Counted from the first letter of the stretch, positions 16,508 to 26,414 are shown. The stretch: DNA of 64,000 nt from JBBDIJ01 sp040880485 (GCA_040880485.1 JBBDIJ010000002.1:62001-126000); one strand, 5' to 3'. Numbers and translations are program-made. Notes: generated from the sequence alone by a model not told the origin.

Positions 16508-17461
16508 TCACTCCTTTTTCTCGCCTTGTTGCTCTTCGGTTTCGGAGGGTTCTTCTTCCGATACGACTGCACGGATTTTTTCTCTGAGCACGACAAAACT
16601 GTAGGGGAGTATGGTTCCGCCATACCGGTCGGTATAGACCTGCGTGAAGACTGCACCTAACAGGATGGTAAGTACGTTATAGTAGACCCAGATGATAAAG
16701 ATGACCAGGGTGCCGGCTGCCTTGTAGGTGGCCTGAAGTCCGGTGGTGGAGAGATAGAAGCCAATCAGATATTTACCCAGCAGGAAGAGGAGGGTGGTAA
16801 CGGTGGCTCCCACAAATATATGCTTCCAGGAGACGTTGACGTCGGGAAGGATTCTGAAAATGAGGGCAAAGAAGGTGATTGCAAAGCCCAGGGTGGTGAT
16901 TTGGGTCAGTATCCGGTAGAAGTCGACCTGAATAAACGGAACCAGATCGAAGATCAGTGCAGCCAACAATGCAATCATCGCTTCCGCAATCAATGAGGAG
17001 AGAAGCAGAAGGCTTATCACGATGACCATCCCGAATGAGAGGAGCCGGTTCAGCAGGAATTTCCAGACAGAGCTGATTTTTACCTCTGTGACGTTCCAGA
17101 TGCTGTTCAGGCTTAATTTGAGCTGGTTTATTACGGTGGTGGCTCCGAATATGATGATAAGTGTTGCGAAGATGGTGGTAACGATGCTACCGGACTGCAA
17201 CGAGTGTTCGTTCAGAAACTGCATCAGGTTTTCTGCCATGTCGCCGCCCAGCAGCTCTTTGATCTGCTCTTTGATCTGTTCGGAGAGAACCTCCTCGCTT
17301 ATAAAGATGCCGGACAGGGCTACAATGATGAGAAAGATGGGAGCGATAGAGAATATGGTGTAGAAGGCGATGGCCGCTCCCATCGTCATAATATCGTCAT
17401 CCAGAGCTTTGTTCAGGGTATCCAGAATGAGGTGTCCGATCTGTTTGGCCAGATTGATCAT
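16508..17461 (-). CDS. YihY/virulence factor BrkB family membrane protein
   Basis: The protein has 317 residues and six predicted membrane helices. The family signature is visible near the N-terminus (GAAIAFYTIFSIAPIFLIIVA, residues 28-48), followed by LMQFLNEH and a later NVSWKHIFVGATVTTLLF. A long acidic tail ends EEEPSETEEQQGEKKE. The family was once annotated as ribonuclease BN, but it is an integral membrane protein of uncertain function, often proposed as a transporter. The gene overlaps the upstream aminotransferase by 4 bp, so they are co-translated. Confidence 0.92.
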   Translation of the reverse strand: MINLAKQIGHLILDTLNKALDDDIMTMGAAIAFYTIFSIAPIFLIIVALSGIFISEEVLSEQIKEQIKELLGGDMAENLMQFLNEHSLQSGSIVTTIFATLIIIFGATTVINQLKLSLNSIWNVTEVKISSVWKFLLNRLLSFGMVIVISLLLLSSLIAEAMIALLAALIFDLVPFIQVDFYRILTQITTLGFAITFFALIFRILPDVNVSWKHIFVGATVTTLLFLLGKYLIGFYLSTTGLQATYKAAGTLVIFIIWVYYNVLTILLGAVFTQVYTDRYGGTILPYSFVVLREKIRAVVSEEEPSETEEQQGEKKE

Positions 17462-18630
17462 TCTTTGATGCCGAGTTCTCTCTTCAGGCTCCCGAGCACG
17501 GTTTCCACCTCTTCAGGGGTGTTGTAGAAGTGGGGCGATATGCGAAGCATTCCCTCCCTGTCCGAGATGGCAATCTTCTGCTTTTGAAGAGCAGCCGTTA
17601 TAGAGGAAGCTTCTTTACCGGCAGGGGGAGTGAACGTCACGATGCCTCCCCTCTGGCCGGGGTCCAGAGGCGTGGCCAGACGGCACTCGTTCCAGCTCTC
17701 AATGGTTTCGGTAAGAGTCCGCGTGAGCGACGAAATGTGCTGTTCGATTTTCAGGTAACCGGCGTTGGACAGCGTTTTGAGGGACCGGTTCAACCCGATG
17801 ATTCCGATGATGCCGGGTGTGCCCGTTTCCAGGCGCCGGGCGGTGTCGAGCCAGGGCTGTTCGTACAGATGCATCTTCAGGGGGTCTTCAACCGAGAGCC
17901 AGCCCGTCCGGGGAGGGTCGAACTGATCTTTCAATTGGTCGGACAGATATAGAAAACCGGCTCCCATGGGGGCCATAAGCCACTTGTGACCGCCCGTGGC
18001 TACGGCATCGATCCGGGCGCTTTGAACGTCGATGGCGCCGGCGCCCAGATGCTGGATCGCATCAACGACAAAGAGGATATTGTGTTCGCTGCAGAACTGC
18101 CCAATCGCTTTCAGGTCGGCCCGATGGCCGGTCTGGTACTGCACAGCACTGATGCTGAGCAGGCGGGTGGAGGGGGTGATCGCCTTCACCAGGTCCTCTG
18201 TTTCTATGCGTCCATTCCTGTTTTTTAAAATTCTTAGAGTAACCCCCCGCCTCTCCAGTGCACGCCAGGGCTGGATGTTCGCGGGGAACTCCAGATTGTT
18301 GAGCAGGATCTCGTCTCCCTTGTTCCAGCGTATCCCTTCTGCAATAATATTGAGGCCGTCGGATGTGTTGCGGGTAAAGGCGATCTGGTCGGTAGAGGGA
18401 GCTCCTATGAGCCCGGCAATCCGGCCGCGGCACTCGGCGATGGCCTGCTGCGAGCCCTCGAAGAGGTTGAACGGACCACGGTTTCGTACTCTCAGATGAC
18501 GGTGGATCTCGTTGCAAACCGTGCTGGAGAGAGGGCTCACGGCTGCATGGTTCATCCAGATCACACCCTCCCTGGTGTGTGGAAAGTCCTCTCTCAAAAT
18601 GCCGAGGTGCGGGGCAAGGGGAGATGTCAT
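17458..18630 (-). CDS. Class V aminotransferase (cysteine desulfurase/isopenicillin-N epimerase-like)
   Basis: The protein has 390 residues. The class V fold is shown by an N-terminal MNHAAVSPLS, the FTRNTSDGLNIIAEGI segment (PLP phosphate), the VVDAIQHLGAGAIDV motif with cofactor Asp and Gln, and the Schiff-base Lys in TGGHKWLMAPMGAGFL near residue 217. The active-site Cys loop of true IscS/SufS enzymes is not obvious in the C-terminal part, so an aminotransferase, a lyase or an epimerase-like activity is as likely as sulfur transfer. It sits upstream of YihY with a 4-bp overlap. Confidence 0.87.
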   Translation of the reverse strand: MTSPLAPHLGILREDFPHTREGVIWMNHAAVSPLSSTVCNEIHRHLRVRNRGPFNLFEGSQQAIAECRGRIAGLIGAPSTDQIAFTRNTSDGLNIIAEGIRWNKGDEILLNNLEFPANIQPWRALERRGVTLRILKNRNGRIETEDLVKAITPSTRLLSISAVQYQTGHRADLKAIGQFCSEHNILFVVDAIQHLGAGAIDVQSARIDAVATGGHKWLMAPMGAGFLYLSDQLKDQFDPPRTGWLSVEDPLKMHLYEQPWLDTARRLETGTPGIIGIIGLNRSLKTLSNAGYLKIEQHISSLTRTLTETIESWNECRLATPLDPGQRGGIVTFTPPAGKEASSITAALQKQKIAISDREGMLRISPHFYNTPEEVETVLGSLKRELGIKE

Positions 18631-18678
18631 GAGTGCGATTCTGTAGGGTTGCGGGGTTTATAACGGGCGTGTCGTATG

Positions 18679-19257
18679 TTACTCTTCTGATTCGATATGG
18701 GCAACCCCGGCCGTAACGGCGAACTTCATCACATCGGCCGGTGGAAGAACGAGCGGTCGTATCCGATCCCGGCTCACCAGAAACAGGTTTCCGGAGAAGT
18801 TGTAGGAGTGTGGGCAGTAGACTGCTACACGGTTTTCCAGTGAGAGGATGGAGAGGTCCTCCTCTGTGATAAATCCGATGCGATCCAGGCCCTCGGCCAG
18901 GGTAAAGAGAACCGGTTTGTTGAACTTTTTCTTATCACTCACAAAGGCAGCGGTAAGGTCCCGCAGGGCGTTGTAGAGAATTTTGATGAGTGGGGTGCGC
19001 GCCATCAACCGTTCCATGAGGCTGAAGAGGGGCCGGGAGAATGCGCGTGAAACCAGAAAGCCGAGCAGTGTGATGAGGGTGATGGCGGTCAGGATTCCCA
19101 GGCCGGGGATCTGAACGGAGAGCCAGTTGAAGAGCAGCCGGTTGAAGAGGTCGTTCGCCCAGTCGATGAGTAGAAGAACGATGGCGAAGGTGGCGAATAC
19201 AGGAAAGATAAAGAGGAGGCCTCGAAAGAAGAAGTTGAGCAGTTTCTTGAGAATCAT
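18679..19257 (-). CDS. DUF502 family membrane protein
   Basis: From the ATG at 19257 (MILKKLLNFFFRGLL) the protein has about 192 residues. Two N-terminal membrane helices are followed by a soluble domain with KILYNALRDLTAAFVSDKK and the family's NRVAVYCPHSYNFSGNLFLV segment. DUF502 proteins are widespread in bacteria and plants (COV family) with no established bacterial function. The ORF can be extended to 19320 but the extra residues are not membrane-like. It is divergent from alaS; the 179-bp gap holds both promoters. Confidence 0.9.
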   Translation of the reverse strand: MILKKLLNFFFRGLLFIFPVFATFAIVLLLIDWANDLFNRLLFNWLSVQIPGLGILTAITLITLLGFLVSRAFSRPLFSLMERLMARTPLIKILYNALRDLTAAFVSDKKKFNKPVLFTLAEGLDRIGFITEEDLSILSLENRVAVYCPHSYNFSGNLFLVSRDRIRPLVLPPADVMKFAVTAGVAHIESEE

Positions 19258-19436
19258 GGGTCCGAGAGTCAGGTTCAGGGTTTCGTATCGTGTTTGCGCC
19301 GTGGCGGTCAGGGTGTGCACAATATATGGTGTTCGTAATATACAGACAGCAGGGGAGAATCGGGGAAGAGCCGGATGAGGTTCATCCCGTTTTTTTCTAT
19401 CTTCAGGGCTTCGTAAAAAGGCTCAAAAGAACTGTC

Positions 19437-22106
19437 ATGACCCAGAAATCATCCGACCTGATTCGCCAGGAGTTTTTCGATTTTTTTCGGGAGAAGGAGC
19501 ACCTGATTACAGAGGGTGTGCCTGTAGTACCGCAGAACGATCCCACGCTACTCTTTATCAATGCTGGTATGAACCCTTTCAAACCGATCTTTCTCGGGGA
19601 GAAGAAGGGTGTCCGGGATGGAGGTAAGCTCTGGAGGCGCGCAGCCAATACGCAGCGTTGCATCCGTGTGAGTGGAAAACACAACGATCTGGAAGAGGTG
19701 GGGCACGATACGTACCATCACACTCTGTTCGAAATGCTGGGGAACTGGTCTTTTGGAGATTACTTCAAGAAGGAGGCGATCTCCTGGGCCTGGGAGCTGC
19801 TGGTGGATCGTTGGGGGCTGGAACCCGACCGGCTCTATGCAACCGTTTTTGAAGGCAGCGAAGGGGAGGGTATTCCGGCTGATGAGGAGTCGATCGCTCT
19901 CTGGAAGAGCGAAACCGGAATCCGTCCCGATCAAATCCTCCGTTTTGGAAAGAGAGACAATTTCTGGGAGATGGGAGAGGCGGGCCCCTGTGGCCCCTGT
20001 TCGGAGGTTCATATAGACCTTCGGCCGGATAGCGAGAGAAAAAAGGTGCCCGGCAGCGAGTTGGTCAATCAGGACGACCCAAGAGTGATGGAGATCTGGA
20101 ATCTGGTCTTCATTCAGTATAATCGCAGGGAGGATGGATCTCTCGAGAAGCTGCCGGCACAGCACGTGGATACCGGAATGGGCTTCGAGAGGATCTGTGC
20201 GGTTCTGCAGGGCAAGCGATCCAATTACGATTCAGACATCTTTGCACCGCTTCTGGATGCCATATCAGAGATGGCGGGGCGGAAATATGGTACTGATGAG
20301 AGAAGTGATATCGCTATGCGCGTGATTACCGATCATATACGAGCCGTCGCTTTTCCGATTGCCGATGGGGCTTCACCATCCAATGAGGGGAGGGGTTTTG
20401 TGATCCGCCGCATTCTTCGAAGAGCGGTGCGGTATGGCTGGGACAGGCTGGAGTTCAGGGAGCCATTCCTCTACAAGCTGGTGCCGGTTCTGGCCGGTCA
20501 GTTCTCAGCTCTCTTTCCTGATCTGAAAGCGCAGGAAGAGTACGTTTCGGGGGTGGTGCATTCGGAGGAGAAGAGTTTTCTTAAGACTTTGGGACAGGGA
20601 ATCGAGCTGTTTGAACAGATGTCTGCAGGTGGAGAGCTGACTGGAGAAGATGCGTTTCGCCTGCATGACACCTACGGGTTTCCGATAGACCTGACACGGC
20701 TGATGGCTCGTGAGAAGGGTATCGATGTAGATACGCATCGTTTCGAGGAGCTCATGCAGGAGCAGAAACAGCGCGCTCGCGCAGCCGGAAGGTTTGGTGC
20801 AGCAGGTGGTGGTACCGATGGCTGGACCATCCTTACGAATACCGATACTTCATTTGAGTTTGTAGGTTACGACCGGTTGAGTGCCGAAGTGGAGGTCACG
20901 GGCGTTTCTGCGGAAGGGAAACATCCGGCTCTGAAACTGAACCGATCTCCGTTTTATGCCGAGAGCGGTGGGCAGGTGGCCGATACCGGATGGCTTACAC
21001 AGGAGAAAGGTGGCGGCCGGATGGAGGTTCTGGATGTGCAGAAGAGTGGTGACGGATTTATTCATGTAGTGGATCAATTGCCGGAGGATCTTTCGGGAGA
21101 GTGGGTAGCGGAGGTAGATGCGAATCGGCGGCGGGAGATCAGCCGCCATCACACGGCGACCCATCTGATGCACGCCTGCTTGCGTGAGGTGTTGGGCGAA
21201 CACGTGGTTCAAAAGGGTTCACTTGTAGACACGGGACGGCTTCGTTTCGACTTCTCACACTTCGAACCTGCCACTTCTGAAGAGCTGAATCGTATAGAAG
21301 CGATGGTGAATGAGAGGATCAGGGAGAATATTCCGAAACAGGAGGAGCGGGATGTTCCGATTGAGGAGGCACGGAAGAGGGGAGCGATGATGCTCTTTGG
21401 TGAAAAGTATGGGGAGAGGGTGCGGATCATTACATACGACAGCCGTTTCTCTATAGAGCTTTGCGGTGGGACCCATGTAGGTGCAACCGGAGAGATCGGC
21501 TATTTTCGGTTTCTGAACGAATCTTCTGCATCGGCCGGAATCAGGCGGGTAGAGGCTGTCGTCTCCCGCTCCGCGGACTCTCTGCTTCGAAGCGAGAAGG
21601 AGTTGACGGAACGTATTCGGCAGGAGTTGGGAGCGCAGAAGGATCCCCTGGAAGCACTCTCCGAGCTTCGTGAAGAGCGCCGGCAGCTGGAGCGCTCTCT
21701 TCAGTCGCTTGAACAGAAGATGGCTTCAGGGCGTCTGGACACTCTCCTGTCCAGTGCGGAGGAGGTGAATGGGGTCCGGCTGGTGTGCGGCGAAGTGGAG
21801 GGTGCAGATATGGATACACTCAAGCAGATGGGCTACGATGCGCTGGAGAAACTGAAAAGCAGCGGGGGAGTGGTGCTTCTCTCGAACGATCAAAGCGAAA
21901 AAAAGGTCTATTTAATGGCTGCGATGACCCCGGATTTGAACGAGAAGGGATTGAAAGCGGGAGCTCTGGTCTCTGAACTGGGCCGTATCATTGGCGGAGG
22001 TGGAGGGGGGCAACCCTCGCTCGCTACGGCAGGGGGGCGGCTGCCGGAGAAGTCGGGAGAAGCCCTGAAACGAGCCAAAGAGTGGTTTGAGGAGCATCTT
22101 ATGTAA
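19437..22106 (+). CDS. alaS: Alanyl-tRNA synthetase
   Basis: From the ATG at 19437 (MTQKSSDLIRQEFFDFF, the conserved AlaRS start) the protein has 889 residues, the expected length. The class II catalytic domain includes MNPFKPIFLGE, RVSGKHNDLEEVGHD and the motif 2/3 regions. The editing domain carries the zinc motif as HHTATH plus CGGTH, used to clear Ser/Gly-tRNA(Ala). The C-terminal DHHA1/C-Ala region has GGGGGGQP. The longer ORF to 19290 adds 49 unconserved residues. The gene is monocistronic by spacing, 64 bp before pdhA. Confidence 0.98.
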   Translation: MTQKSSDLIRQEFFDFFREKEHLITEGVPVVPQNDPTLLFINAGMNPFKPIFLGEKKGVRDGGKLWRRAANTQRCIRVSGKHNDLEEVGHDTYHHTLFEMLGNWSFGDYFKKEAISWAWELLVDRWGLEPDRLYATVFEGSEGEGIPADEESIALWKSETGIRPDQILRFGKRDNFWEMGEAGPCGPCSEVHIDLRPDSERKKVPGSELVNQDDPRVMEIWNLVFIQYNRREDGSLEKLPAQHVDTGMGFERICAVLQGKRSNYDSDIFAPLLDAISEMAGRKYGTDERSDIAMRVITDHIRAVAFPIADGASPSNEGRGFVIRRILRRAVRYGWDRLEFREPFLYKLVPVLAGQFSALFPDLKAQEEYVSGVVHSEEKSFLKTLGQGIELFEQMSAGGELTGEDAFRLHDTYGFPIDLTRLMAREKGIDVDTHRFEELMQEQKQRARAAGRFGAAGGGTDGWTILTNTDTSFEFVGYDRLSAEVEVTGVSAEGKHPALKLNRSPFYAESGGQVADTGWLTQEKGGGRMEVLDVQKSGDGFIHVVDQLPEDLSGEWVAEVDANRRREISRHHTATHLMHACLREVLGEHVVQKGSLVDTGRLRFDFSHFEPATSEELNRIEAMVNERIRENIPKQEERDVPIEEARKRGAMMLFGEKYGERVRIITYDSRFSIELCGGTHVGATGEIGYFRFLNESSASAGIRRVEAVVSRSADSLLRSEKELTERIRQELGAQKDPLEALSELREERRQLERSLQSLEQKMASGRLDTLLSSAEEVNGVRLVCGEVEGADMDTLKQMGYDALEKLKSSGGVVLLSNDQSEKKVYLMAAMTPDLNEKGLKAGALVSELGRIIGGGGGGQPSLATAGGRLPEKSGEALKRAKEWFEEHLM

Positions 22107-22170
22107 TCTTTTGAATTTTTGGGTATCTTTCTCGACTACCAGCAATTAATACGATAACAGACGTATCTGC

Positions 22171-23271
22171 ATGAGCAATAAAAATGAAGAACAGGTTCTG
22201 TTTACGCCCATAGGCCTGGAGAATAACAGTACAGAGAAGATTGAAAAAGCCGTAGAACTGCCCGAGCCTACGAAGAAGACCCATGACGAGCTGGGTCTTT
22301 CGGACCGTGATGTGGTGAATATGTTCGATTCGATGTATCTCCAGAGGCGCTTCGAGGAGCGTGCGATGCAGATGTATCAGAAGGGCAAATTTGGAGGGTT
22401 TCTTCATCTTTACATTGGCCAGGAAGCGGTTTCAACAGGCACGGTGTGGGCTCTGAATGATGATGATGATATCATTACAGCCTATCGGGACCACTGCTGG
22501 GGGCTGTCGAGAGGTGTAACACCCCGGGAGGGGATGGCCGAGCTCTACGGGAAGGCGGCAGGCTGTTCGAAGGGGAAGGGGGGATCTATGCATTTTGCGA
22601 AGGTAGAGAACCATTTTTGGGGTGGTTACGGTATTGTTGGTGGGCACATTCCGCTCGGAACCGGAATCGCATTTGCGAACAAGTACCAGGAGAATGGGCG
22701 GGTGACCGCCTGTTTCCTGGGAGATGGCGCCGTCCATCAGGGGGTACTGCATGAGGTGATGAATATGAGCCAGCTCTGGAAGCTTCCCTGCATCTTTGCA
22801 GTCGAGAACAACGGTTACGCGATGGGTACATCGGTACGGCGCCACAGTGTTGGCGAGATTCATGAGCGTGCCGCTGCCTACAGGATGAAGAGTGCCGTGA
22901 TAAACGGTATGGATGTCTTTTCGGTCTATGAGAAGATGAAGGAGATTGCCGGGGAGATGAGAAAGGATCTGGAACCGTGGTTTGTAGAGATCCGGACCTA
23001 TCGCTATCGCGGCCACTCTATGTCGGACCCTCAGACGTACCGGACCAAGAAGGAGCTGGAGGAGTATCAGAGTATAGACCCCGTTGAGCGCCTGAAAACC
23101 TACATTCTGGAGAAGGGGCTGGTAACGGAGAAGAAAATGGAGAAGATGACAGACAAGGTAGAAGAGAAAATTCTGGCGGCAGTCGAATTTGCAGAGAATG
23201 CAGATTTCCCGGACCCGGAAGCTCTCTACGAAGATATGTTTGTCGAAGAGAACCCGGTGTTCCACAAGTAG
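22171..23271 (+). CDS. pdhA: Pyruvate dehydrogenase E1 component alpha subunit
   Basis: The protein has 366 residues. Thiamine-diphosphate binding is shown by GDGAVHQGVLHE and the closing NNGYAMG, and the regulatory-loop/active-site region is YRYRGHSMSDPQTYR. The alpha2beta2 E1 oxidatively decarboxylates pyruvate and loads the acetyl group on E2 lipoate. An unusual charged N-terminal extension of about 45 residues precedes the conserved core. It begins a pdhA-pdhB-pdhC cluster with short gaps (50 and 107 bp); no E3 gene follows. A branched-chain 2-oxo-acid E1 is a weaker alternative. Confidence 0.95.
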   Translation: MSNKNEEQVLFTPIGLENNSTEKIEKAVELPEPTKKTHDELGLSDRDVVNMFDSMYLQRRFEERAMQMYQKGKFGGFLHLYIGQEAVSTGTVWALNDDDDIITAYRDHCWGLSRGVTPREGMAELYGKAAGCSKGKGGSMHFAKVENHFWGGYGIVGGHIPLGTGIAFANKYQENGRVTACFLGDGAVHQGVLHEVMNMSQLWKLPCIFAVENNGYAMGTSVRRHSVGEIHERAAAYRMKSAVINGMDVFSVYEKMKEIAGEMRKDLEPWFVEIRTYRYRGHSMSDPQTYRTKKELEEYQSIDPVERLKTYILEKGLVTEKKMEKMTDKVEEKILAAVEFAENADFPDPEALYEDMFVEENPVFHK

Positions 23272-23321
23272 CGTCCCGCTGCTTAGTTGAATTTATAAAT
23301 CTAACCTGATTATAGAAGAAG

Positions 23322-24305
23322 ATGGCAATTATTCAATTCAGAGAAGCATTGCGTCAGGCACTCGATGAAGAGATGGAGCGGGACGAGAGTGTGTTCGTAA
23401 TGGGTGAAGAGGTGGCCGAATATAACGGTGCCTATAAAGTGACTGAAGGCCTGCTGGAGAAGTACGGATTCAAACGGATGATCGATACTCCGATTTCGGA
23501 GCTGGGCTTTGCCGGTATAGGAGCCGGCGCTGCCATGAATGGGCTCCGTCCCGTCATCGAGTTTATGACGTTCAACTTTGCCGTACTGGCTGCCGACCAG
23601 ATTATCAACCACGCCTCCAAGGTGCGGTATATGCTGGGTGGGCAGGTGAAAGTTCCCGTGGTCTATCGCGGCCCTAACGGCTCTGCCGGCCAGCTGAGTG
23701 CGACCCATTCGGTGGCTTACGATGCGATGTACGCCCACTTTCCGGGACTCAAGGTGATTCAGCCTTCCGAGCCGGATGATGCCAAAGGCTTGTTGAAGTC
23801 TGCGATTCGGGACGACAATCCGGTCCTTTTCATGGAGTCCGAGCAGATGTACGGGCTTAAGGGAGAGGTGTCGGAAGAGGAGGATTATTTAATACCTATC
23901 GGTAAAGCGAAGGTGAAACGGGAAGGCTCCGACGTAACAGTCGTGGCTCACGGCAAGATGTATCACGTGGCAAAAAAGGCGGCGGAAGAGCTGGCCAAAG
24001 AGGGTGTAGAGGTGGAACTGATCGATCCTCGAACCATTAAGCCTCTGGATATCGATACCATCATTCAATCGATCAAAAAGACCAACCGCTGTGTGGTGGT
24101 CGATGAGGCACACCCTTATGGAGGGCTGGCTGCCGAGGTCGGTTTCCTGCTGCAACGTGAAGCGTTTGACTGGCTGGACGCTCCCGTGGCGCGGGTCACT
24201 CTTCCGGATGTGAACGCCCCCTTTGCAAAAAACCTGCTTGATCTCTGGCTGCCGAATGCAGGAGATGTCGTGGAGGCTGTCAATGCAGTGCTCTACCGAA
24301 ACTGA
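23322..24305 (+). CDS. pdhB: Pyruvate dehydrogenase E1 component beta subunit
   Basis: The protein has 327 residues, full length. Conserved elements are FREALRQALDEEM, MGEEVAEYNGAYKVT (with the catalytic Glu that activates the thiazolium), GAAMNGLRPVIEFMTFNF and the C-terminal EAHPYGGLAAEV. It forms the E1 heterotetramer with PdhA. A purine-rich GAAGAAG precedes the ATG. Confidence 0.96.
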   Translation: MAIIQFREALRQALDEEMERDESVFVMGEEVAEYNGAYKVTEGLLEKYGFKRMIDTPISELGFAGIGAGAAMNGLRPVIEFMTFNFAVLAADQIINHASKVRYMLGGQVKVPVVYRGPNGSAGQLSATHSVAYDAMYAHFPGLKVIQPSEPDDAKGLLKSAIRDDNPVLFMESEQMYGLKGEVSEEEDYLIPIGKAKVKREGSDVTVVAHGKMYHVAKKAAEELAKEGVEVELIDPRTIKPLDIDTIIQSIKKTNRCVVVDEAHPYGGLAAEVGFLLQREAFDWLDAPVARVTLPDVNAPFAKNLLDLWLPNAGDVVEAVNAVLYRN

Positions 24306-24412
24306 GAGCCGGGTGTTACCTCTTTGTGGATGTTTGAGTACCTTCCCGTTGGGTGCATTAAACACCGGCGCTGAATCGATTCATATTTACTGAACCTTAA
24401 TCGGACTGGACT

Positions 24413-25660
24413 ATGGCTGTAAAAATTGAGATGCCCAAACTGAGCGATACAATGGAGGAGGGGGTGATCGCAAAATGGAACGTGAAGGAGGGAGATCAGG
24501 TGCATTCCGGAGATGTGATCGCCGAGGTGGAGACCGACAAGGCGACCATGGAGGTTGAGGTTTTTGACGACGGTCAGGTTTTGAAGATCCTGGCCGGGGA
24601 GGGAGATGCAATTCCCCTTGGCGGTGGCATTGCCATTATAGGTGAAGAGGGAGAAGATATCAGCGACTTGCTGGAACAGAATGGAGAGAAAGCCGATAAA
24701 GAACCGGCTCCGGAGAAGAAGAAAAAGAAGTCAGATAGTCCTGCTTCTGAAACAAAGAATAAACAGGACTCAAAGGGTACGAAAGAGAAGGATTCAACCG
24801 AGCCGTCTTCTAAGGAGAACGGACGGCTTAAGGCCTCACCGCTGGCTAAAAAGATGGCCGAGGAGCGGGGAATTGATCTGAACCGGGTAGAGGGAAGTGG
24901 CCCGGAGGGGAGAGTGGTACGGAAAGATATTGAAGAGTTTAAAGAGAGTGCCGGCAGGTCTGCTGCCACATTTGAACCCGCAGAGAGTGAAGAAATTCGT
25001 GTCTCTCAGATGCGCAAGACCATCGCACGGCGCCTCTCCGAGAGTAAGTTCGGAAGCCCGCACTTTTATGAAACGGTAGATATCGATATGAGTTCGGCTG
25101 TGGAGGCGAGGGACCGGATCAATGAGGTGAGCGATGTGAAGATCAGCTTTAACGACATCGTTGTGAAAGCGTGTGCTGCCGCTCTGAGGCGACATCCCGA
25201 TATCAACAGCTCCTGGAAGGGGGATACCATCCTTCAGCATGGCGACGTGCATGTGGCCGTCGCTGTTGCTGTAGAAGAGGGGTTGATGACTCCGGTGATA
25301 CGACATACAGATCAGAAAAACCTGCGGCAGATCTCTGCAGAGACGCGTGAACTTGCGGGACTGGCCAGAGACCGGAAACTTTCACCTGAGCAGATGGAGG
25401 ATAGCACCTTTACCATCAGCAACCTGGGGATGTTCGGAATTGAAGAGTTTACGGCGATTATCAACCCGCCCAACGCCGCTATACTGGCTATTGGGGCGAT
25501 CCGGGATGTACCGGTCGTAAAGGGAGGCGAAGTGGTTCCCGGCAAGCGAATGAAAGTTACGCTCTCCAGTGATCACCGTATCGTGGATGGAGCGAAAGCC
25601 GCCCGGTTTTTGAATACTCTGCAACAGATGCTGGAGAACCCGCTATCGATGCTTTTCTGA
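24413..25660 (+). CDS. pdhC: Dihydrolipoamide acetyltransferase (E2 of pyruvate dehydrogenase)
   Basis: The protein has 415 residues with one N-terminal lipoyl domain (lipoylated Lys43 in ETDKATMEV) and a Lys/Ser/Glu-rich flexible linker at about 95-135. Next comes the E1/E3-binding domain (ASPLAKKMAEERGIDLNRV, then GSGPEGRVV at about 140-175). The C-terminal catalytic domain has its acetyltransferase motif SSDHRIVDGAKAARFL near residue 385. It carries acetyl groups from E1 to CoA and forms the complex core. It is the last gene before a strong terminator; E3 must be encoded elsewhere. Confidence 0.96.
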   Translation: MAVKIEMPKLSDTMEEGVIAKWNVKEGDQVHSGDVIAEVETDKATMEVEVFDDGQVLKILAGEGDAIPLGGGIAIIGEEGEDISDLLEQNGEKADKEPAPEKKKKKSDSPASETKNKQDSKGTKEKDSTEPSSKENGRLKASPLAKKMAEERGIDLNRVEGSGPEGRVVRKDIEEFKESAGRSAATFEPAESEEIRVSQMRKTIARRLSESKFGSPHFYETVDIDMSSAVEARDRINEVSDVKISFNDIVVKACAAALRRHPDINSSWKGDTILQHGDVHVAVAVAVEEGLMTPVIRHTDQKNLRQISAETRELAGLARDRKLSPEQMEDSTFTISNLGMFGIEEFTAIINPPNAAILAIGAIRDVPVVKGGEVVPGKRMKVTLSSDHRIVDGAKAARFLNTLQQMLENPLSMLF

Positions 25661-25750
25661 TCCGAGATTGTGAGGTTTAGCTGCAGGTCTACCCGTTAGC
25701 ATTGTGAAACCTGTTAGATAAATCGGCCTTGGCTGCCGAATAAAGTTGTA

Positions 25751-25784
25751 AAAGCCGGCTTAAGAAATGGAGCCGGCTTTTTTT
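25751..25784 (+). terminator. Rho-independent terminator of the pdh cluster
   Basis: A 10-bp perfect stem AAAGCCGGCT / AGCCGGCTTT with a 10-nt loop runs into seven Ts, 91 bp past the pdhC stop. The flanking A/T tracts make it potentially bidirectional. Confidence 0.9.
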
Positions 25785-25874
25785 ATGCCCTTCTGAAAAA
25801 TTCTAATAATTGTAAAAAGCTTTTCTACACTCTTTTAAACGCAATAAATGGTAAAACGCACAGCTTCTTTAAAC

Positions 25875-25906
25875 ATTAGAATTTTATAATGTTAGAAAAT
25901 TCTAAT
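25875..25906. promoter_or_regulatory. Tandem TTAGAA/TTCTAA inverted repeats (candidate operator)
   Basis: Two abutting 16-bp units, ATTAGAATTTTATAAT (25875-25890) and GTTAGAAAATTCTAAT (25891-25906), are reverse complements of each other at 14 of 16 positions. The second matches the unit at 34911-34926 at 15 of 16. They end 74 bp before the pilin-like gene start. Confidence 0.55.
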
Positions 25907-25979
25907 ATATTAAACTCAAGCTCAATAAAGAGACCGACAACGCACGCAGGCACCAGCCACGACTCAGGAGGCAGCCACA

Positions 25980-26414
25980 ATGAAAATTCAAAGAAATTAC
26001 CGTTTTGCTGCTGCCGCCATTCTGGTTGCCATGCTTTCGCACCTCTCCGTGGTACAGGCACAAAACTCGGTACAGGCTGTCATGCAGGTATCGGTAGAAG
26101 TTGTGTCCGGTGCAACGATCCTGAGCAGTTTTAACGAAGACATTTCTGAGCAACTCTATTCGAACGAATCCAGCCAGATCCATTTTGGAGAGTACACGAT
26201 TACAGTACCGAAAGGGGCAGAGTTCGCCGCAACAACCGAGAGAGAGGTAAGAATGGATGGCCACGCGGGTTCATTCACTATTCAATCCAAAATGGCTGGC
26301 AAGAGCGGTACGGACGGCAGCGTTACCTTCGAAATCAGTGGCTCCGCCAACGGGTCAGATCTTGCAGCAGGTCATTACAGCGGACGTCAGATTGCCACAG
26401 TCGTCTATTATTGA
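25980..26414 (+). CDS. Secreted pilin-like protein, DUF4402-like
   Basis: The protein has 144 residues with a clear Sec signal (RRNYR-type basic start, AAAAILVAMLSHLSVVQAQ, cleavage near residue 28). The mature part of about 116 residues is beta-rich. It ends GHYSGRQIATVVYY, with alternating hydrophobic residues, a penultimate Tyr and a Gly exactly 14 residues from the C-terminus, the known C-terminal signature of chaperone-usher pilins. It is convergent with the usher gene (7-bp overlap) and is the only + strand member of the locus, behind its own AT-rich regulatory region. A structural or tip subunit is inferred. Confidence 0.72.
   Translation: MKIQRNYRFAAAAILVAMLSHLSVVQAQNSVQAVMQVSVEVVSGATILSSFNEDISEQLYSNESSQIHFGEYTITVPKGAEFAATTEREVRMDGHAGSFTIQSKMAGKSGTDGSVTFEISGSANGSDLAAGHYSGRQIATVVYY

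Larger units (their letters stand above)
25661..25979. other. Intergenic: pdh terminator followed by AT-rich control region
   Basis: The first half holds the pdh terminator. The second half (25790-25979) is markedly AT-rich, with several inverted repeats built on TTAGAA/TTCTAA and an AAAAGCTTTT palindrome (25812-25828). I read it as the control region of the pilin-like gene that follows. Confidence 0.6.
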